Assembly (NCBI GenBank): GCA_016293865.1
Contig: JAEDDG010000028.1
Location: 1 to 30,213, forward strand
Origin: Oscillospiraceae bacterium
GTDB lineage: Bacteria; Bacillota; Clostridia; Oscillospirales; Oscillospiraceae
Direction: 5' to 3'
Length of the DNA: 30,213 nt
The position numbers and the translations under genes are program-made. This document shows positions 15,195 through 22,346 of this stretch, in pieces. The notes beneath the pieces were generated by a model. It did no database searches. It was not told the DNA's origin and was given only the letters and a program-made list of their open reading frames with translations. Position 1 is the first letter of the stretch; every line of letters starts with the position of its first letter.

Positions 15195-16085
15195 TCAGTA
15201 GATCAGCCGTATGGCGCGGCTGATGTTTTCCGCCTCCACCGACATGTATTCGCCGCCGGCCTCGCCGTCTCTTGTCCAGGCCACAGGCTGGTCAAAGGTA
15301 AAGGCGATTTTCTTTGAATGCAGGTAAATCACATGGGTGGGGTCATAATTCTTGTTCAGAATGCTTGTGATGATATTGTTGAGATCTGCCGCGTCCTGGG
15401 GATTGCGGATCAGCAGGATTTCAAAATAGCCGTCGCTGAGATTCACCGTCGACTCATCCAGCCGGACAAGCCCGGCAACCGATGTGGAGTTGGTCACCGC
15501 TCCGAAAAGGAAGTCGCCCTCAATCACGCCGTCATCATATACAACGGTCGTTTTGTACGATGTGATTTTCTGCAGGCTGGCCATTCCCTGCAGCACATAG
15601 GCCAGATGGCCCAGTACGCGTTTTCTCTCCTGCGGCGTGGAATACGACACCTCTGTAAAACTGCCGAAGGCGGCAATGTAGCTGAAATAATCGTCTCCCA
15701 GCCGCCCGATGTCCGTTTCCGCAGGCGTTCCGTTGATCACGGCCCGCGCCGCCTCCCGCGGGTTGTGGGAAAGCTTCAGCGTTGTGGACACATCGTTGGC
15801 CGTCCCCATGGGAATATAGCCGATGGCCGGGCGCAGCGCAGGATCCACATGCATCATGCCGGCCATGGTTTCGCTGAGCGTTCCGTCTCCGCCGATGCAC
15901 ACCACCAGATCATGTTTTGCGCCGTATTCAGCCGCGAACACCGTGGCGTCGCCGCCTTTTTTTGTCATAAAGATATCGACTGCATACCCCGCCGCCGCAA
16001 ATTCGCTGACAATGCCGTAAAGGTTATAACGCACACGCCCTTTCCCGGCCACGGGATTCACAATCAGCATTAGCGATTTCAACAT
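15195..16085 (-). CDS. Diacylglycerol kinase-family lipid kinase (first of two)
   Basis: The 296-residue protein has the DAGK catalytic domain: IVNPVAGKG (8-16), CIGGDGTLSE (63-72) with the nucleotide-binding GGDGT loop, and GTANDV shortly after. A C-terminal beta-rich half follows (NLSDGYFEILLI, a typical D-G-x-x-x-I/L-x-I strand). Bacterial members include DgkB, which recycles diacylglycerol made during lipoteichoic acid synthesis, and YegS. ATG 16085 was chosen because GGAGGG lies 6 bases upstream; longer frames run into serA. It is the second gene of the operon, 25 bp after serA. The substrate cannot be told from sequence. It differs clearly from the paralogue at 27133-28086. Confidence 0.87.
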   Translation of the reverse strand: MLKSLMLIVNPVAGKGRVRYNLYGIVSEFAAAGYAVDIFMTKKGGDATVFAAEYGAKHDLVVCIGGDGTLSETMAGMMHVDPALRPAIGYIPMGTANDVSTTLKLSHNPREAARAVINGTPAETDIGRLGDDYFSYIAAFGSFTEVSYSTPQERKRVLGHLAYVLQGMASLQKITSYKTTVVYDDGVIEGDFLFGAVTNSTSVAGLVRLDESTVNLSDGYFEILLIRNPQDAADLNNIITSILNKNYDPTHVIYLHSKKIAFTFDQPVAWTRDGEAGGEYMSVEAENISRAIRLIY

Positions 16086-16110
16086 AGTTCTCTGCCCTCC
16101 GGGCAACGGT

Positions 16111-17274
16111 TCAGATGACCCGCACGCGCACAATTCCATCGATGGCCGCCATGCGCTGCTCCAGGTCGGCAGGCCGGCTGTCCATGTCAATCATGGTATA
16201 GGCAAACGGTTTGTTTTTTAAACCGGCGTTCACCATGTTTTCGATGTTGACGCCCTCCGCGCTCAGCGCGCCGGTGATTCTGGCAATCATATCCGGGATG
16301 TTTTTATGGATCACGCAAAGGCGCGGATCCCCGTTGCGCGGCATAACCGCCCGCGGCATATTGACCGAATTGACGATATTGCCGTTTTCCAGATAATCAG
16401 CCGCCTCCTGCGCAGCCATAACGGCGCAGTTGTCCTCGCTTTCCGGCGTCGAAGCGCCCAGATGCGGAATGGCAATGATCCGGTCGCAGGCGGCCGTTTT
16501 CTCATTGGGGAAGTCCGTCACATACCGGGCGACCTTTCCCGTCTCCAGTGCGGCAATCATATCGTCGTCATTGACAAGCTCGCCTCTGGCCAGGTTCAGA
16601 ATGCGTACGCCGTCCTTCATTTTGGCGATGCTGGACGCATTGATGAAATACCGGGTTGCATCCATGCAGGGAATATGAATGGTAATATAGTCGCACCTTG
16701 CAAAAACCTCATCCACATCCGTGGAATGAATCACCTTGCGGGAGAGATTCCACGCGCCTTCAACAGACAGATACGGGTCGTAGCCATAGACCGTCATGCC
16801 CAGATTGATGGCGTCGTTTGCAATTTTGGCGCCGATGGCGCCCAGACCGATCACGCCCAGGCTTTTGCCCCAGAGCTCCGGTCCCACAAAAGCGCTCTTG
16901 CCTTTTTCCACCTTGGCCGGGATATCGCCCTGGCCGGCAATGCCTCTGACCCAGTTGATGCCGCCCACAATGTCCCGGGAGGCGAGGAGCAGCGCGCAGA
17001 GAGCCAGTTCCTTCACCGCCATGGCGTTGGCGCCCGGCGTATTGAAAACAACGATTCCCTGCTCTGCGCACTTGTCGACCGGGATATTGTTTGTGCCGGC
17101 GCCGGCGCGGGCAATACAAAGCAGTTCCGGATTCAAAACATAATCGTGCATCTTTGCGGATCGGACAAGGATTGCCTCCGGACACGTACAGTCGTCAGAA
17201 ACATGGTATTTGGACGGACTGAGCTTTTCCAAACCGACCGCGGCAATCTTGTTGAGTGTTTTAATTTCGTGCAT
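16111..17274 (-). CDS. serA: D-3-phosphoglycerate dehydrogenase with ACT domain
   Basis: The 387-residue protein is a D-2-hydroxyacid dehydrogenase with the NAD loop VIGLGAIGAK (141-150), the substrate Arg230 in NLARGELV, a likely Glu258 and the catalytic His271 in PHLGAST. A C-terminal ACT domain (about 315-387) would sense serine. It should oxidise 3-phosphoglycerate in the first step of serine synthesis; other hydroxyacid substrates cannot be wholly excluded, but the ACT domain supports SerA. GGAGGA lies 7 bases before ATG 17274. A promoter at 17414-17442 gives a leader of about 130 bases. No serC or serB is in the window, so the other serine genes are elsewhere. Confidence 0.88.
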   Translation of the reverse strand: MHEIKTLNKIAAVGLEKLSPSKYHVSDDCTCPEAILVRSAKMHDYVLNPELLCIARAGAGTNNIPVDKCAEQGIVVFNTPGANAMAVKELALCALLLASRDIVGGINWVRGIAGQGDIPAKVEKGKSAFVGPELWGKSLGVIGLGAIGAKIANDAINLGMTVYGYDPYLSVEGAWNLSRKVIHSTDVDEVFARCDYITIHIPCMDATRYFINASSIAKMKDGVRILNLARGELVNDDDMIAALETGKVARYVTDFPNEKTAACDRIIAIPHLGASTPESEDNCAVMAAQEAADYLENGNIVNSVNMPRAVMPRNGDPRLCVIHKNIPDMIARITGALSAEGVNIENMVNAGLKNKPFAYTMIDMDSRPADLEQRMAAIDGIVRVRVI

Positions 17275-17413
17275 CCTGATGTCCTCCGTTCTGACCGGGA
17301 TTATTTTCGTTCTCCGGTTACATTTTTATTCCGTTTCGCACACCTGTGTGACCGCTGACAGAACAAAACGCTCCGACCGGCCGCAGCCAGGCAAGCCAAA
17401 CAGGTTTTTCAAT

Positions 17414-17442
17414 ATTATACAGGACAGGGGGAAAAACTACAA
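17414..17442 (-). promoter_or_regulatory. Promoter of the serA operon, overlapping the mtaB stop
   Basis: On the minus strand TATAAT (17419-17414) has TTGTAG (17442-17437) 17 bp upstream. The -35 overlaps the last codons of mtaB. The -10 is perfect and the -35 is weaker. Confidence 0.55.
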
Positions 17443-18729
17443 TACAACATTTCCCCAAAGTTTTCCGTCCTTCTGCCCGGTGATCTGAACGGTTTTGATG
17501 GCATTGTGCAGTCCCTCTCCGCTGACAGACACCGCCGCATAATTGCCGGCATGGCCGGTGCAGACGCCGCCGGTGTCTTGTTCAAACAGCACCTGCTGCC
17601 GCGTACCGATACAGCTGCAGAGGAATTCCTGCTCCATCCGGCCGGCCAGTTCCGCTGCCAGGCGTGCCCGCTGCTGCCGCACAGTTTTTTCCACCTGATT
17701 TTCCATCACCGCGGCAGGCGTGCCCGGCCGTGCGGAATAGGGGAAAATGTGCATGGAGGAAAAGGCGCATTTCCGGATAAATTCCAGCGTGGCGTCGAAC
17801 TCCGCCTGCGTCTCGCCGGGAAAACCCGTGATCAGATCGGCTGTCAGCCCACAGCCGGGGAAGCCCGCCCGCAGCAGGGCGACAGACTCGTAAAACCGCG
17901 CCGTATCGTACCGGCGCTTCATGCGCCGGAGCGTATCGTCGCATCCGCTCTGCAGCGACAAATGAAAGTGCGGACATAGGCCCGGCAGTGCCCGGAGCTT
18001 TTCACAGAATTCCTCCGTCACCACCCGCGGCTCCAGCGAGCCCAGCCGCAGCCGCACGCCCGGCGCAGCATCGGCAATGGCGCACACCGCGTCGGCCAGC
18101 GTCTCGCCCGTTTTCAGGTCTCTGCCGTAGGACGCAATCTCGATTCCGGTGATGACCAGTTCCCGGTAGCCCTCGGCAGCCAGACCGGTGGCCTGCCTGG
18201 CCGCGTCCTTCACCGGCAGGGAGCGCACCGGCCCTCTGGCATAGGGAATCACGCAGTAGGCGCAGAAATTGGAGCAGCCGTCCTGGATTTTCAGCATGGC
18301 CCGCGTTCTGCCGGAGAGGCTTCCCGCCGGCAGCGGCTCATACGCGCGGCGCTTCAGCGCCTCGTCCACGCGGACCACATGGCTGCGCGTGCGCATCACG
18401 GCCTCCAGATCATCCAGAAACTGCGCCCGGTCGCCGCTGCCCGCCACAAGGTCGGCGCCCAGCTTTTCCACATCTTCCGGACTGATCTGGGAATAGCAGC
18501 CGCAGACGGCCACCAGCGCCTCCGGATTGAGCGCATGCAGGCGGCGGATCGCCTGCCGGGACTTCCGGCCGCTCTCGGCGGTCACCGCGCATGTGTTGAT
18601 GATATAGCATTCACACGCGGGATCATTTTCACCGGTGATCTGATGTCCCCGGTCGGTCAGCATGGTCTCCAGCGCCTGGGATTCGAACTGGTTGACCTTG
18701 CACCCCAGCGTATGGACATGAATTTTCAT
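17437..18729 (-). CDS. mtaB: tRNA t6A37 methylthiotransferase MtaB
   Basis: The 430-residue protein has the methylthiotransferase design: an N-terminal UPF0004 domain with three cysteines (TLGCKVNQ Cys10, NTCAVT Cys47, GCYSQ Cys78) for an auxiliary iron-sulfur cluster, and a radical SAM core with CSNFCAYC (Cys152, 156, 159). TLGCKVNQFES is characteristic of MtaB rather than MiaB or RimO. It makes ms2t6A at position 37 of ANN-decoding tRNAs. AAGGGGA precedes ATG 18729. It is transcribed divergently from a cysteine desulfurase gene, which could supply sulfur for its clusters. A C-terminal TRAM-like stretch is present but short. Confidence 0.93.
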   Translation of the reverse strand: MKIHVHTLGCKVNQFESQALETMLTDRGHQITGENDPACECYIINTCAVTAESGRKSRQAIRRLHALNPEALVAVCGCYSQISPEDVEKLGADLVAGSGDRAQFLDDLEAVMRTRSHVVRVDEALKRRAYEPLPAGSLSGRTRAMLKIQDGCSNFCAYCVIPYARGPVRSLPVKDAARQATGLAAEGYRELVITGIEIASYGRDLKTGETLADAVCAIADAAPGVRLRLGSLEPRVVTEEFCEKLRALPGLCPHFHLSLQSGCDDTLRRMKRRYDTARFYESVALLRAGFPGCGLTADLITGFPGETQAEFDATLEFIRKCAFSSMHIFPYSARPGTPAAVMENQVEKTVRQQRARLAAELAGRMEQEFLCSCIGTRQQVLFEQDTGGVCTGHAGNYAAVSVSGEGLHNAIKTVQITGQKDGKLWGNVVL

Positions 18730-18742
18730 AAACAGCGTCCCC

Positions 18743-18771
18743 TTGAGTTTCAGATAGGTTGGGATTATAAT
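18743..18771 (+). promoter_or_regulatory. Promoter of the cysteine desulfurase gene
   Basis: TTGAGT (18743-18748) and TATAAT (18766-18771) are 17 bp apart. The leader before ATG 18818 would be about 40 bases. Confidence 0.7.
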
Positions 18772-18786
18772 GTTTAATCATAATCC
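18762..18786. promoter_or_regulatory. 25-bp dyad shared by the divergent mtaB and desulfurase promoters
   Basis: GGATTATAAT (18762-18771) and ATCATAATCC (18777-18786) are inverted copies with one mismatch and a 5-bp centre. Each arm holds the -10 hexamer of one promoter. A single bound regulator could shut both. Confidence 0.45.
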
Positions 18787-18805
18787 AAATTTCCGATTTA
18801 TTCAA
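18777..18805 (-). promoter_or_regulatory. Promoter of mtaB
   Basis: On the minus strand TTGAAT (18805-18800) and TATGAT (18782-18777) are 17 bp apart. It overlaps the start region of the opposite promoter. Confidence 0.65.
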
Positions 18806-18817
18806 TATGGAGACAAA

Positions 18818-19954
18818 ATGAACGTTTATTTCGACAATGCCGCCACCACGCAGGTCTGTCCTGAAGCCGCGGCGGCAGTGGCCAGAGCGCTGACTGAAGA
18901 TTACGGCAATCCCTCCTCCACCCACGGTCCCGGCCGCCGGGCAAAAGCCCTGCTTGACGCCAGCCGCCGGCAGGTGGCCGGCGCGCTGCACGCCAGATCG
19001 GAAGATCTGCTCTTCACCTCCGGCGGAACAGAGGCGGACAACTGGGCCATGCTGTCAGGCGCGCGTCTGATGCGGCACAGGGGCCGCCATATCATCGTCT
19101 CCGCCGTGGAGCATGACGCCGTGCGCCGGCCCGCTGCCGAGCTGGAGGCGCAGGGTTTTTCCGTCACCTGGCTGAAGCCGGACCGGTCCGGCTGTATCCG
19201 TCCGGAGGATTTTGAGGCGGCGCTGCGGGAGGACACAATTCTTGCTTCTGTCATGCTGGTCAACAATGAGACAGGATCTGTCAATCCCGTGCCGGAGCTG
19301 GCCGCCATTCTGCGCCGGCGCGGAAGCAGTGCGCTTCTGCACACGGACGCTGTGCAGGCTTTCTGTAAAGTTCCGTTTACACCCGCTTCCCTGGGAGCGG
19401 ATCTCATCACAGTCAGCAGCCATAAAATTCACGGCCCCAAAGGCGCCGGCGCGCTGTGGATCCGTCCCGGCGTCCGCCTGCAGCCGCTGATCTGCGGCGG
19501 CGGCCAGGAAAAAGGCCTGCGGGCCGGAACGGAAGCGCTGCCTGCCATTGCCGGCTTTGGCGCCGCGGCCGAGCTGGCTGCCGCTGCGCAGCCGGAATTT
19601 GCCCGGAAGGCTGTCGGGCTGCGTGCGCGCCTTCTGGAGCAGCTGAAAGCCGCCCTGCCGGAAGCCGTTGTCATCGGCGGCAGCGGCGCGCCCCATATTC
19701 TCAGTCTTTCCCTGCCCGGCTACAGAAGCGAGGTTCTGATGAACTGCCTGGACGCAGACGGAATCTGCGTCTCCAAAAGCTCCGCCTGCAAGAAAGGCGG
19801 CCGCAGCCATGTGCTGGAAGCCATGGCGCTGCCGGCGCCGGTCATTGACGGCGCAATCCGGGTCAGCTTTTCCAGGTACAGCACGCCGGAGGAGGCTGAC
19901 TATTTCGTCCAGCGGCTTGCCGCCGCCGCCGGCCGCCTGCGCCGCGCAAGATAG
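18818..19954 (+). CDS. NifS/IscS-type cysteine desulfurase
   Basis: The 378-residue protein is a class V aminotransferase-fold enzyme. It shows YFDNAATT (4-11), GNPSSTHG (30-37), SGGTEADN (68-75), VEHDAV with His99, the PLP lysine Lys203 in SSHKIHGPKG, RAGTE (235-239) and the sulfur-carrying Cys324 in SKSSACKKGG. It would take sulfur from cysteine and pass it as persulfide to clusters or thiolated RNAs. The SSAC segment with a short loop resembles the NifS/IscS group I type. ATG 18818 has GGAG 5 bases upstream. No iscU or thiI follows in the window. Its divergent partner mtaB needs iron-sulfur clusters, which suggests a functional link. Confidence 0.92.
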   Translation: MNVYFDNAATTQVCPEAAAAVARALTEDYGNPSSTHGPGRRAKALLDASRRQVAGALHARSEDLLFTSGGTEADNWAMLSGARLMRHRGRHIIVSAVEHDAVRRPAAELEAQGFSVTWLKPDRSGCIRPEDFEAALREDTILASVMLVNNETGSVNPVPELAAILRRRGSSALLHTDAVQAFCKVPFTPASLGADLITVSSHKIHGPKGAGALWIRPGVRLQPLICGGGQEKGLRAGTEALPAIAGFGAAAELAAAAQPEFARKAVGLRARLLEQLKAALPEAVVIGGSGAPHILSLSLPGYRSEVLMNCLDADGICVSKSSACKKGGRSHVLEAMALPAPVIDGAIRVSFSRYSTPEEADYFVQRLAAAAGRLRRAR

Positions 19955-19985
19955 GCGCATTCCGCAGAGAACCGCTTCAAATCAC

Positions 19986-20026
19986 AAACCCCCGGCAGAA
20001 GGATCATCCTTCCGTCGGGGGGTTTT
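19986..20026. terminator. Bidirectional terminator between the desulfurase gene and uraA
   Basis: A long hairpin with AACCCCCGG and CGGGGGGTT arms and a GAAGGA/TCCTTC inner stem closes on a short loop. TTTT follows on the plus strand and AAA precedes on the other side. The two genes converge here. Confidence 0.8.
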
Positions 20027-20051
20027 CAGTATCTCAGTTTTTCAGTACGGA

Positions 20052-21392
20052 TCAGACTTCGAAATTGACGCTTGTGTCGCCCTGTGCGTTGACGCCGAAC
20101 TCATAATCCTTGCCGGGCATCACCGCATTGAGGACAATACCCACGATGGCGGCCACAGCCAGACCGGACAGGCTGATGCTGATGCTGCCGATCGGAATCA
20201 CGATGGCGCCGGTGTAGTTGATGCCGATGGACAGAACAAGGATCAGCGCAGCGATGATGACATTGCGGCTCTTTGTGAAGTCCACTCTGTTTTCAACCAC
20301 GTTGCGCACGCCGACAGCGGAGATCATACCGTAGAGCACCAGGGACACGCCGCCGATGGTCGCGGTGGGCATGGCGGCAATCAGTGCCGCAAACTTGGGG
20401 CAGAAGGAGACGATGACGGCAAAAATCGCTGCCAGACGGACAACCTTGGGATCGTAGACCTTGCTCAGAGCAAGAACGCCGGTGTTTTCGCCGTAGGTGG
20501 TGTTGGCAGGCGCGCCGAACAGGGATGCCAGGGTGGTGGCCAGGCCGTCGCCCAGAAGGGTGCGGTGCAGGCCGGGATCTTCAATGTAATTTCTCTCGCA
20601 GGTGGAGCTGATGGCGCACATGTCGCCGATGTGCTCAACCATGGTGGCAAGTGCCAGAGGAACGATGGTCACAACAGCGGTAATCAGAAGGCCGGAGTCA
20701 ACCTCGCCGGAGAACAGGCCGAACACCGTATTGTCCCACTGGAAAGGCAGGCCGATCCAGGCGGCTTCCTTTACCTTGGTAAAGTCCACATTGCCGGTTA
20801 CAGCAGCCAGCACATAGGAAACGAGAACGCCCATGAGGATCGGGATGATCTTGATCATGCCCTTGCCCCAGATGTTGCAGACAATGACCACAACGATGGC
20901 CACAACGGCAATCCACCAGTTGGCGGAGCAGTTGGTGATTGCAGAGCCGGAAAGGGTCAGGCCGATGGCAATGATGATGGGGCCGGTCACGATGGGCGGG
21001 AAGAAGCGCATGACTTTTTTCGTGCCGAAAGCCTTGAACAGCGCGGAGAGCACAACATACAGAAGGCCGGCGCATGCGACGCCGAAGCAGGCATAGGGCA
21101 GAAGCTCAGGCTCTTTGTTGGGGGCGATTGCAAAATAACCTGCCAGGAACGCAAAGGAGGAACCCAGGAACGCCGGGACCTTGCCCTTCGACAGCAGATG
21201 GAACAGGAGTGTTCCGAGGCCGGCGAAAAGCAGCGTGGCGGACACGCTCAGTCCGGTGAGTGTAGGCACCAGCACCGTTGCGCCGAACATGGCGAACATG
21301 TGCTGCAGGCCGAGAACGAGCATCCGCGGCGTGCCCAGCTGTCTTGCGTCATAGACCGGTTCGCTGCCGGCAGTGACTTTTTTCTTTGTCAT
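20052..21392 (-). CDS. uraA: Uracil permease (NCS2 family)
   Basis: The 446-residue protein has about 14 membrane segments and the UraA/NCS2 motifs: GLQHMFAMFGATVLVP (28-43), MVEHIGD with Glu253 and ANTTYGENTGV with Glu302. The two glutamates are 49 residues apart, as are the uracil-binding glutamates of E. coli UraA (241 and 290), which favours uracil over xanthine. It imports uracil with protons. It follows pyrR by 43 bp in the same direction with an AGAGAGGTAAAG ribosome site, and so falls under the leader attenuator upstream of pyrR. This mirrors the pyrR-pyrP arrangement in Bacillus. An acidic short tail ends the protein. Confidence 0.93.
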   Translation of the reverse strand: MTKKKVTAGSEPVYDARQLGTPRMLVLGLQHMFAMFGATVLVPTLTGLSVSATLLFAGLGTLLFHLLSKGKVPAFLGSSFAFLAGYFAIAPNKEPELLPYACFGVACAGLLYVVLSALFKAFGTKKVMRFFPPIVTGPIIIAIGLTLSGSAITNCSANWWIAVVAIVVVIVCNIWGKGMIKIIPILMGVLVSYVLAAVTGNVDFTKVKEAAWIGLPFQWDNTVFGLFSGEVDSGLLITAVVTIVPLALATMVEHIGDMCAISSTCERNYIEDPGLHRTLLGDGLATTLASLFGAPANTTYGENTGVLALSKVYDPKVVRLAAIFAVIVSFCPKFAALIAAMPTATIGGVSLVLYGMISAVGVRNVVENRVDFTKSRNVIIAALILVLSIGINYTGAIVIPIGSISISLSGLAVAAIVGIVLNAVMPGKDYEFGVNAQGDTSVNFEV

Positions 21393-21435
21393 GACACTTT
21401 ACCTCTCTTTATTACATATATAAATTTGGATTGGC

Positions 21436-21975
21436 TTACCTGTCACGAAGATATACGCCCTGTTCGCCGTCCGGATCCGGCATGCGGACCTCAATCAGCT
21501 CGCTCAGGGCCGTGGGCACATTCTTGCCCACATAATCAGGCCGCAGCGGCAGCTGCCGGTGTCCCCGGTCAACCAGCACGGCCAGCTGAATACAGGCCGG
21601 CCGGCCATGCGCAAACACGGCGTCAATAGCGGCGCGCACCGTCCGCCCGGTAAAAATCACATCGTCCACAAGGACCACTTTTTTCCCTGTCACATCAAAC
21701 GGAATACTGGTGCCGTTCAAAACAGGCTGTGCGCCGACTGCGGACAGATCATCCCGGTAAAGGGTAATGTCCAGCTCGCCCACCGGCAGATCGACCCCGT
21801 CAATAATCCGGAGGTTTTTTCTCAGCTTTTCTGCAATCGGCACGCCCCTGGTCCGGATCCCGACCAGGCAAATTCCGTCTGTTCCATGGTTCTTTTCTGT
21901 AATCTGATGCGCAATGCGCATCAGCGCCCGCTCCACGGAATCGCTGTCCATCAGGTATGCTTTCACCACGCTCAA
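21436..21975 (-). CDS. pyrR: Pyrimidine operon attenuator / uracil phosphoribosyltransferase PyrR
   Basis: The 179-residue protein aligns with Bacillus PyrR (about 180): RALMRIAHQITEKN, CLVGIRTRGVPIA, GELDITLYRDDLS, the PRPP loop VVLVDDVIFTGRTVRAA (100-116) and QLAVLVDRGHRQLP. PyrR binds a hairpin in nascent mRNA when UMP is high, so that a terminator forms. The start is TTG 21975: AAAGGAGG ends 10 bases upstream and the TTG gives the same spacing from the start to RAL as Bacillus PyrR. Longer frames would run through the leader terminator. Downstream is uraA; no pyr biosynthesis genes are in the window. Confidence 0.93.
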   Translation of the reverse strand: MSVVKAYLMDSDSVERALMRIAHQITEKNHGTDGICLVGIRTRGVPIAEKLRKNLRIIDGVDLPVGELDITLYRDDLSAVGAQPVLNGTSIPFDVTGKKVVLVDDVIFTGRTVRAAIDAVFAHGRPACIQLAVLVDRGHRQLPLRPDYVGKNVPTALSELIEVRMPDPDGEQGVYLRDR

Positions 21976-21985
21976 CGAAACCGCG

Positions 21986-21993
21986 CCTCCTTT
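21986..21993 (-). promoter_or_regulatory. Ribosome binding site that fixes the pyrR TTG start
   Basis: AAAGGAGG on the minus strand, 10 bases before TTG 21975 and just after the leader terminator. Melting of the nearby hairpin should not hide it. Confidence 0.75.
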
Positions 21994-22000
21994 CAGGCAA

Positions 22001-22031
22001 AGAAAAAGCCCTGTCCTTAAAACGGACAAGG
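22001..22031 (-). terminator. Leader attenuator terminator of pyrR-uraA
   Basis: On the minus strand CCTTGTCC (22031-22024) pairs with GGACAGGG (22016-22009) with one G-U pair, followed by GCTTTTTCTTT. It lies between the promoter and the pyrR start, as expected for attenuation. CCTTGTC can instead pair with an upstream GGCAAGG (22074-22068), which would form an antiterminator. Confidence 0.82.
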
Positions 22032-22067
22032 CAACAAAAACCAGGCAGGCGCAACCTGACCATGACA

Positions 22068-22085
22068 CCTTGCCGGCAGCTCTGT
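22068..22085 (-). promoter_or_regulatory. Probable PyrR RNA-binding element / antiterminator arm
   Basis: The minus-strand RNA reads ACAGAGCUGCCGGCAAGG. This resembles the CAGAGAGGCU...AAGG core of PyrR binding loops, though not exactly. Its GGCAAGG part is complementary to the left arm of the terminator. Confidence 0.5.
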
Positions 22086-22098
22086 ACCGTCTTAAAGA

Positions 22099-22115
22099 TA
22101 TCCTTGCAAAGGATA
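22099..22115. promoter_or_regulatory. Perfect 17-bp dyad over the pyrR -10/start site
   Basis: TATCCTT (22099-22105), GCA, AAGGATA (22109-22115). It covers the -10 and the predicted start. It could be an operator or a short 5' hairpin in the leader RNA. Confidence 0.4.
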
Positions 22116-22138
22116 CCATTTTGCAGCCGCGCTGTCAA
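22110..22138 (-). promoter_or_regulatory. Promoter of pyrR-uraA
   Basis: On the minus strand TTGACA (22138-22133) and TATCCT (22115-22110) are 17 bp apart. The leader before TTG 21975 would be about 130 bases and contains the attenuator. Confidence 0.75.
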
Positions 22139-22252
22139 CTGTTTTCAGCAAGTTTTCCCGGACCGCACGTACAAAAATATCCGCGCGGCATCCGTCCGGT
22201 CCGCCCGTTTCCCGCACATCGCCGGCCGCAGAAAACATGCCCCTTCCTGCGC

Positions 22253-22280
22253 TTGACGGCGTTTCAATTTGTGGTATATT
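22253..22280 (+). promoter_or_regulatory. Promoter of the UroD-family gene cluster
   Basis: TTGACG (22253-22258) and TATATT (22275-22280) are 16 bp apart. The leader before ATG 22347 would be about 60 bases. A tandem 11-bp repeat overlaps the -10. Confidence 0.6.
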
Positions 22281-22288
22281 TGTGGTAT
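22267..22288 (+). repeat. Perfect tandem 11-bp direct repeat at the UroD-cluster promoter
   Basis: ATTTGTGGTAT occurs at 22267-22277 and again at 22278-22288 with no spacer. One turn of helix per copy suits a regulator binding one face of the DNA, but replication slippage is also possible. Confidence 0.6.
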
Positions 22289-22346
22289 GCCTGACCATTT
22301 CCCATCCGGAACGGAAAAGCAAATTTTGCAAGTGAGGTGCCGTATC

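Noticed and set aside
17275..17413. T-box or riboswitch in the serA leader
   Set aside because: No AGGGTGGNACCGCG-like T-box core and no leader terminator could be found in the roughly 130-base leader.
17427..17456. GGGGAAA/TTTCCCC repeat at the mtaB end as a terminator
   Set aside because: The loop is about 15 bases and no T-run follows the stem on the minus strand. It also overlaps the serA -35.
19809..21629. 606-codon plus-strand frame across the desulfurase 3' end and opposite uraA
   Set aside because: It overlaps a terminator and the permease gene, and its product is a polar His/Gly/Asp-rich shadow.
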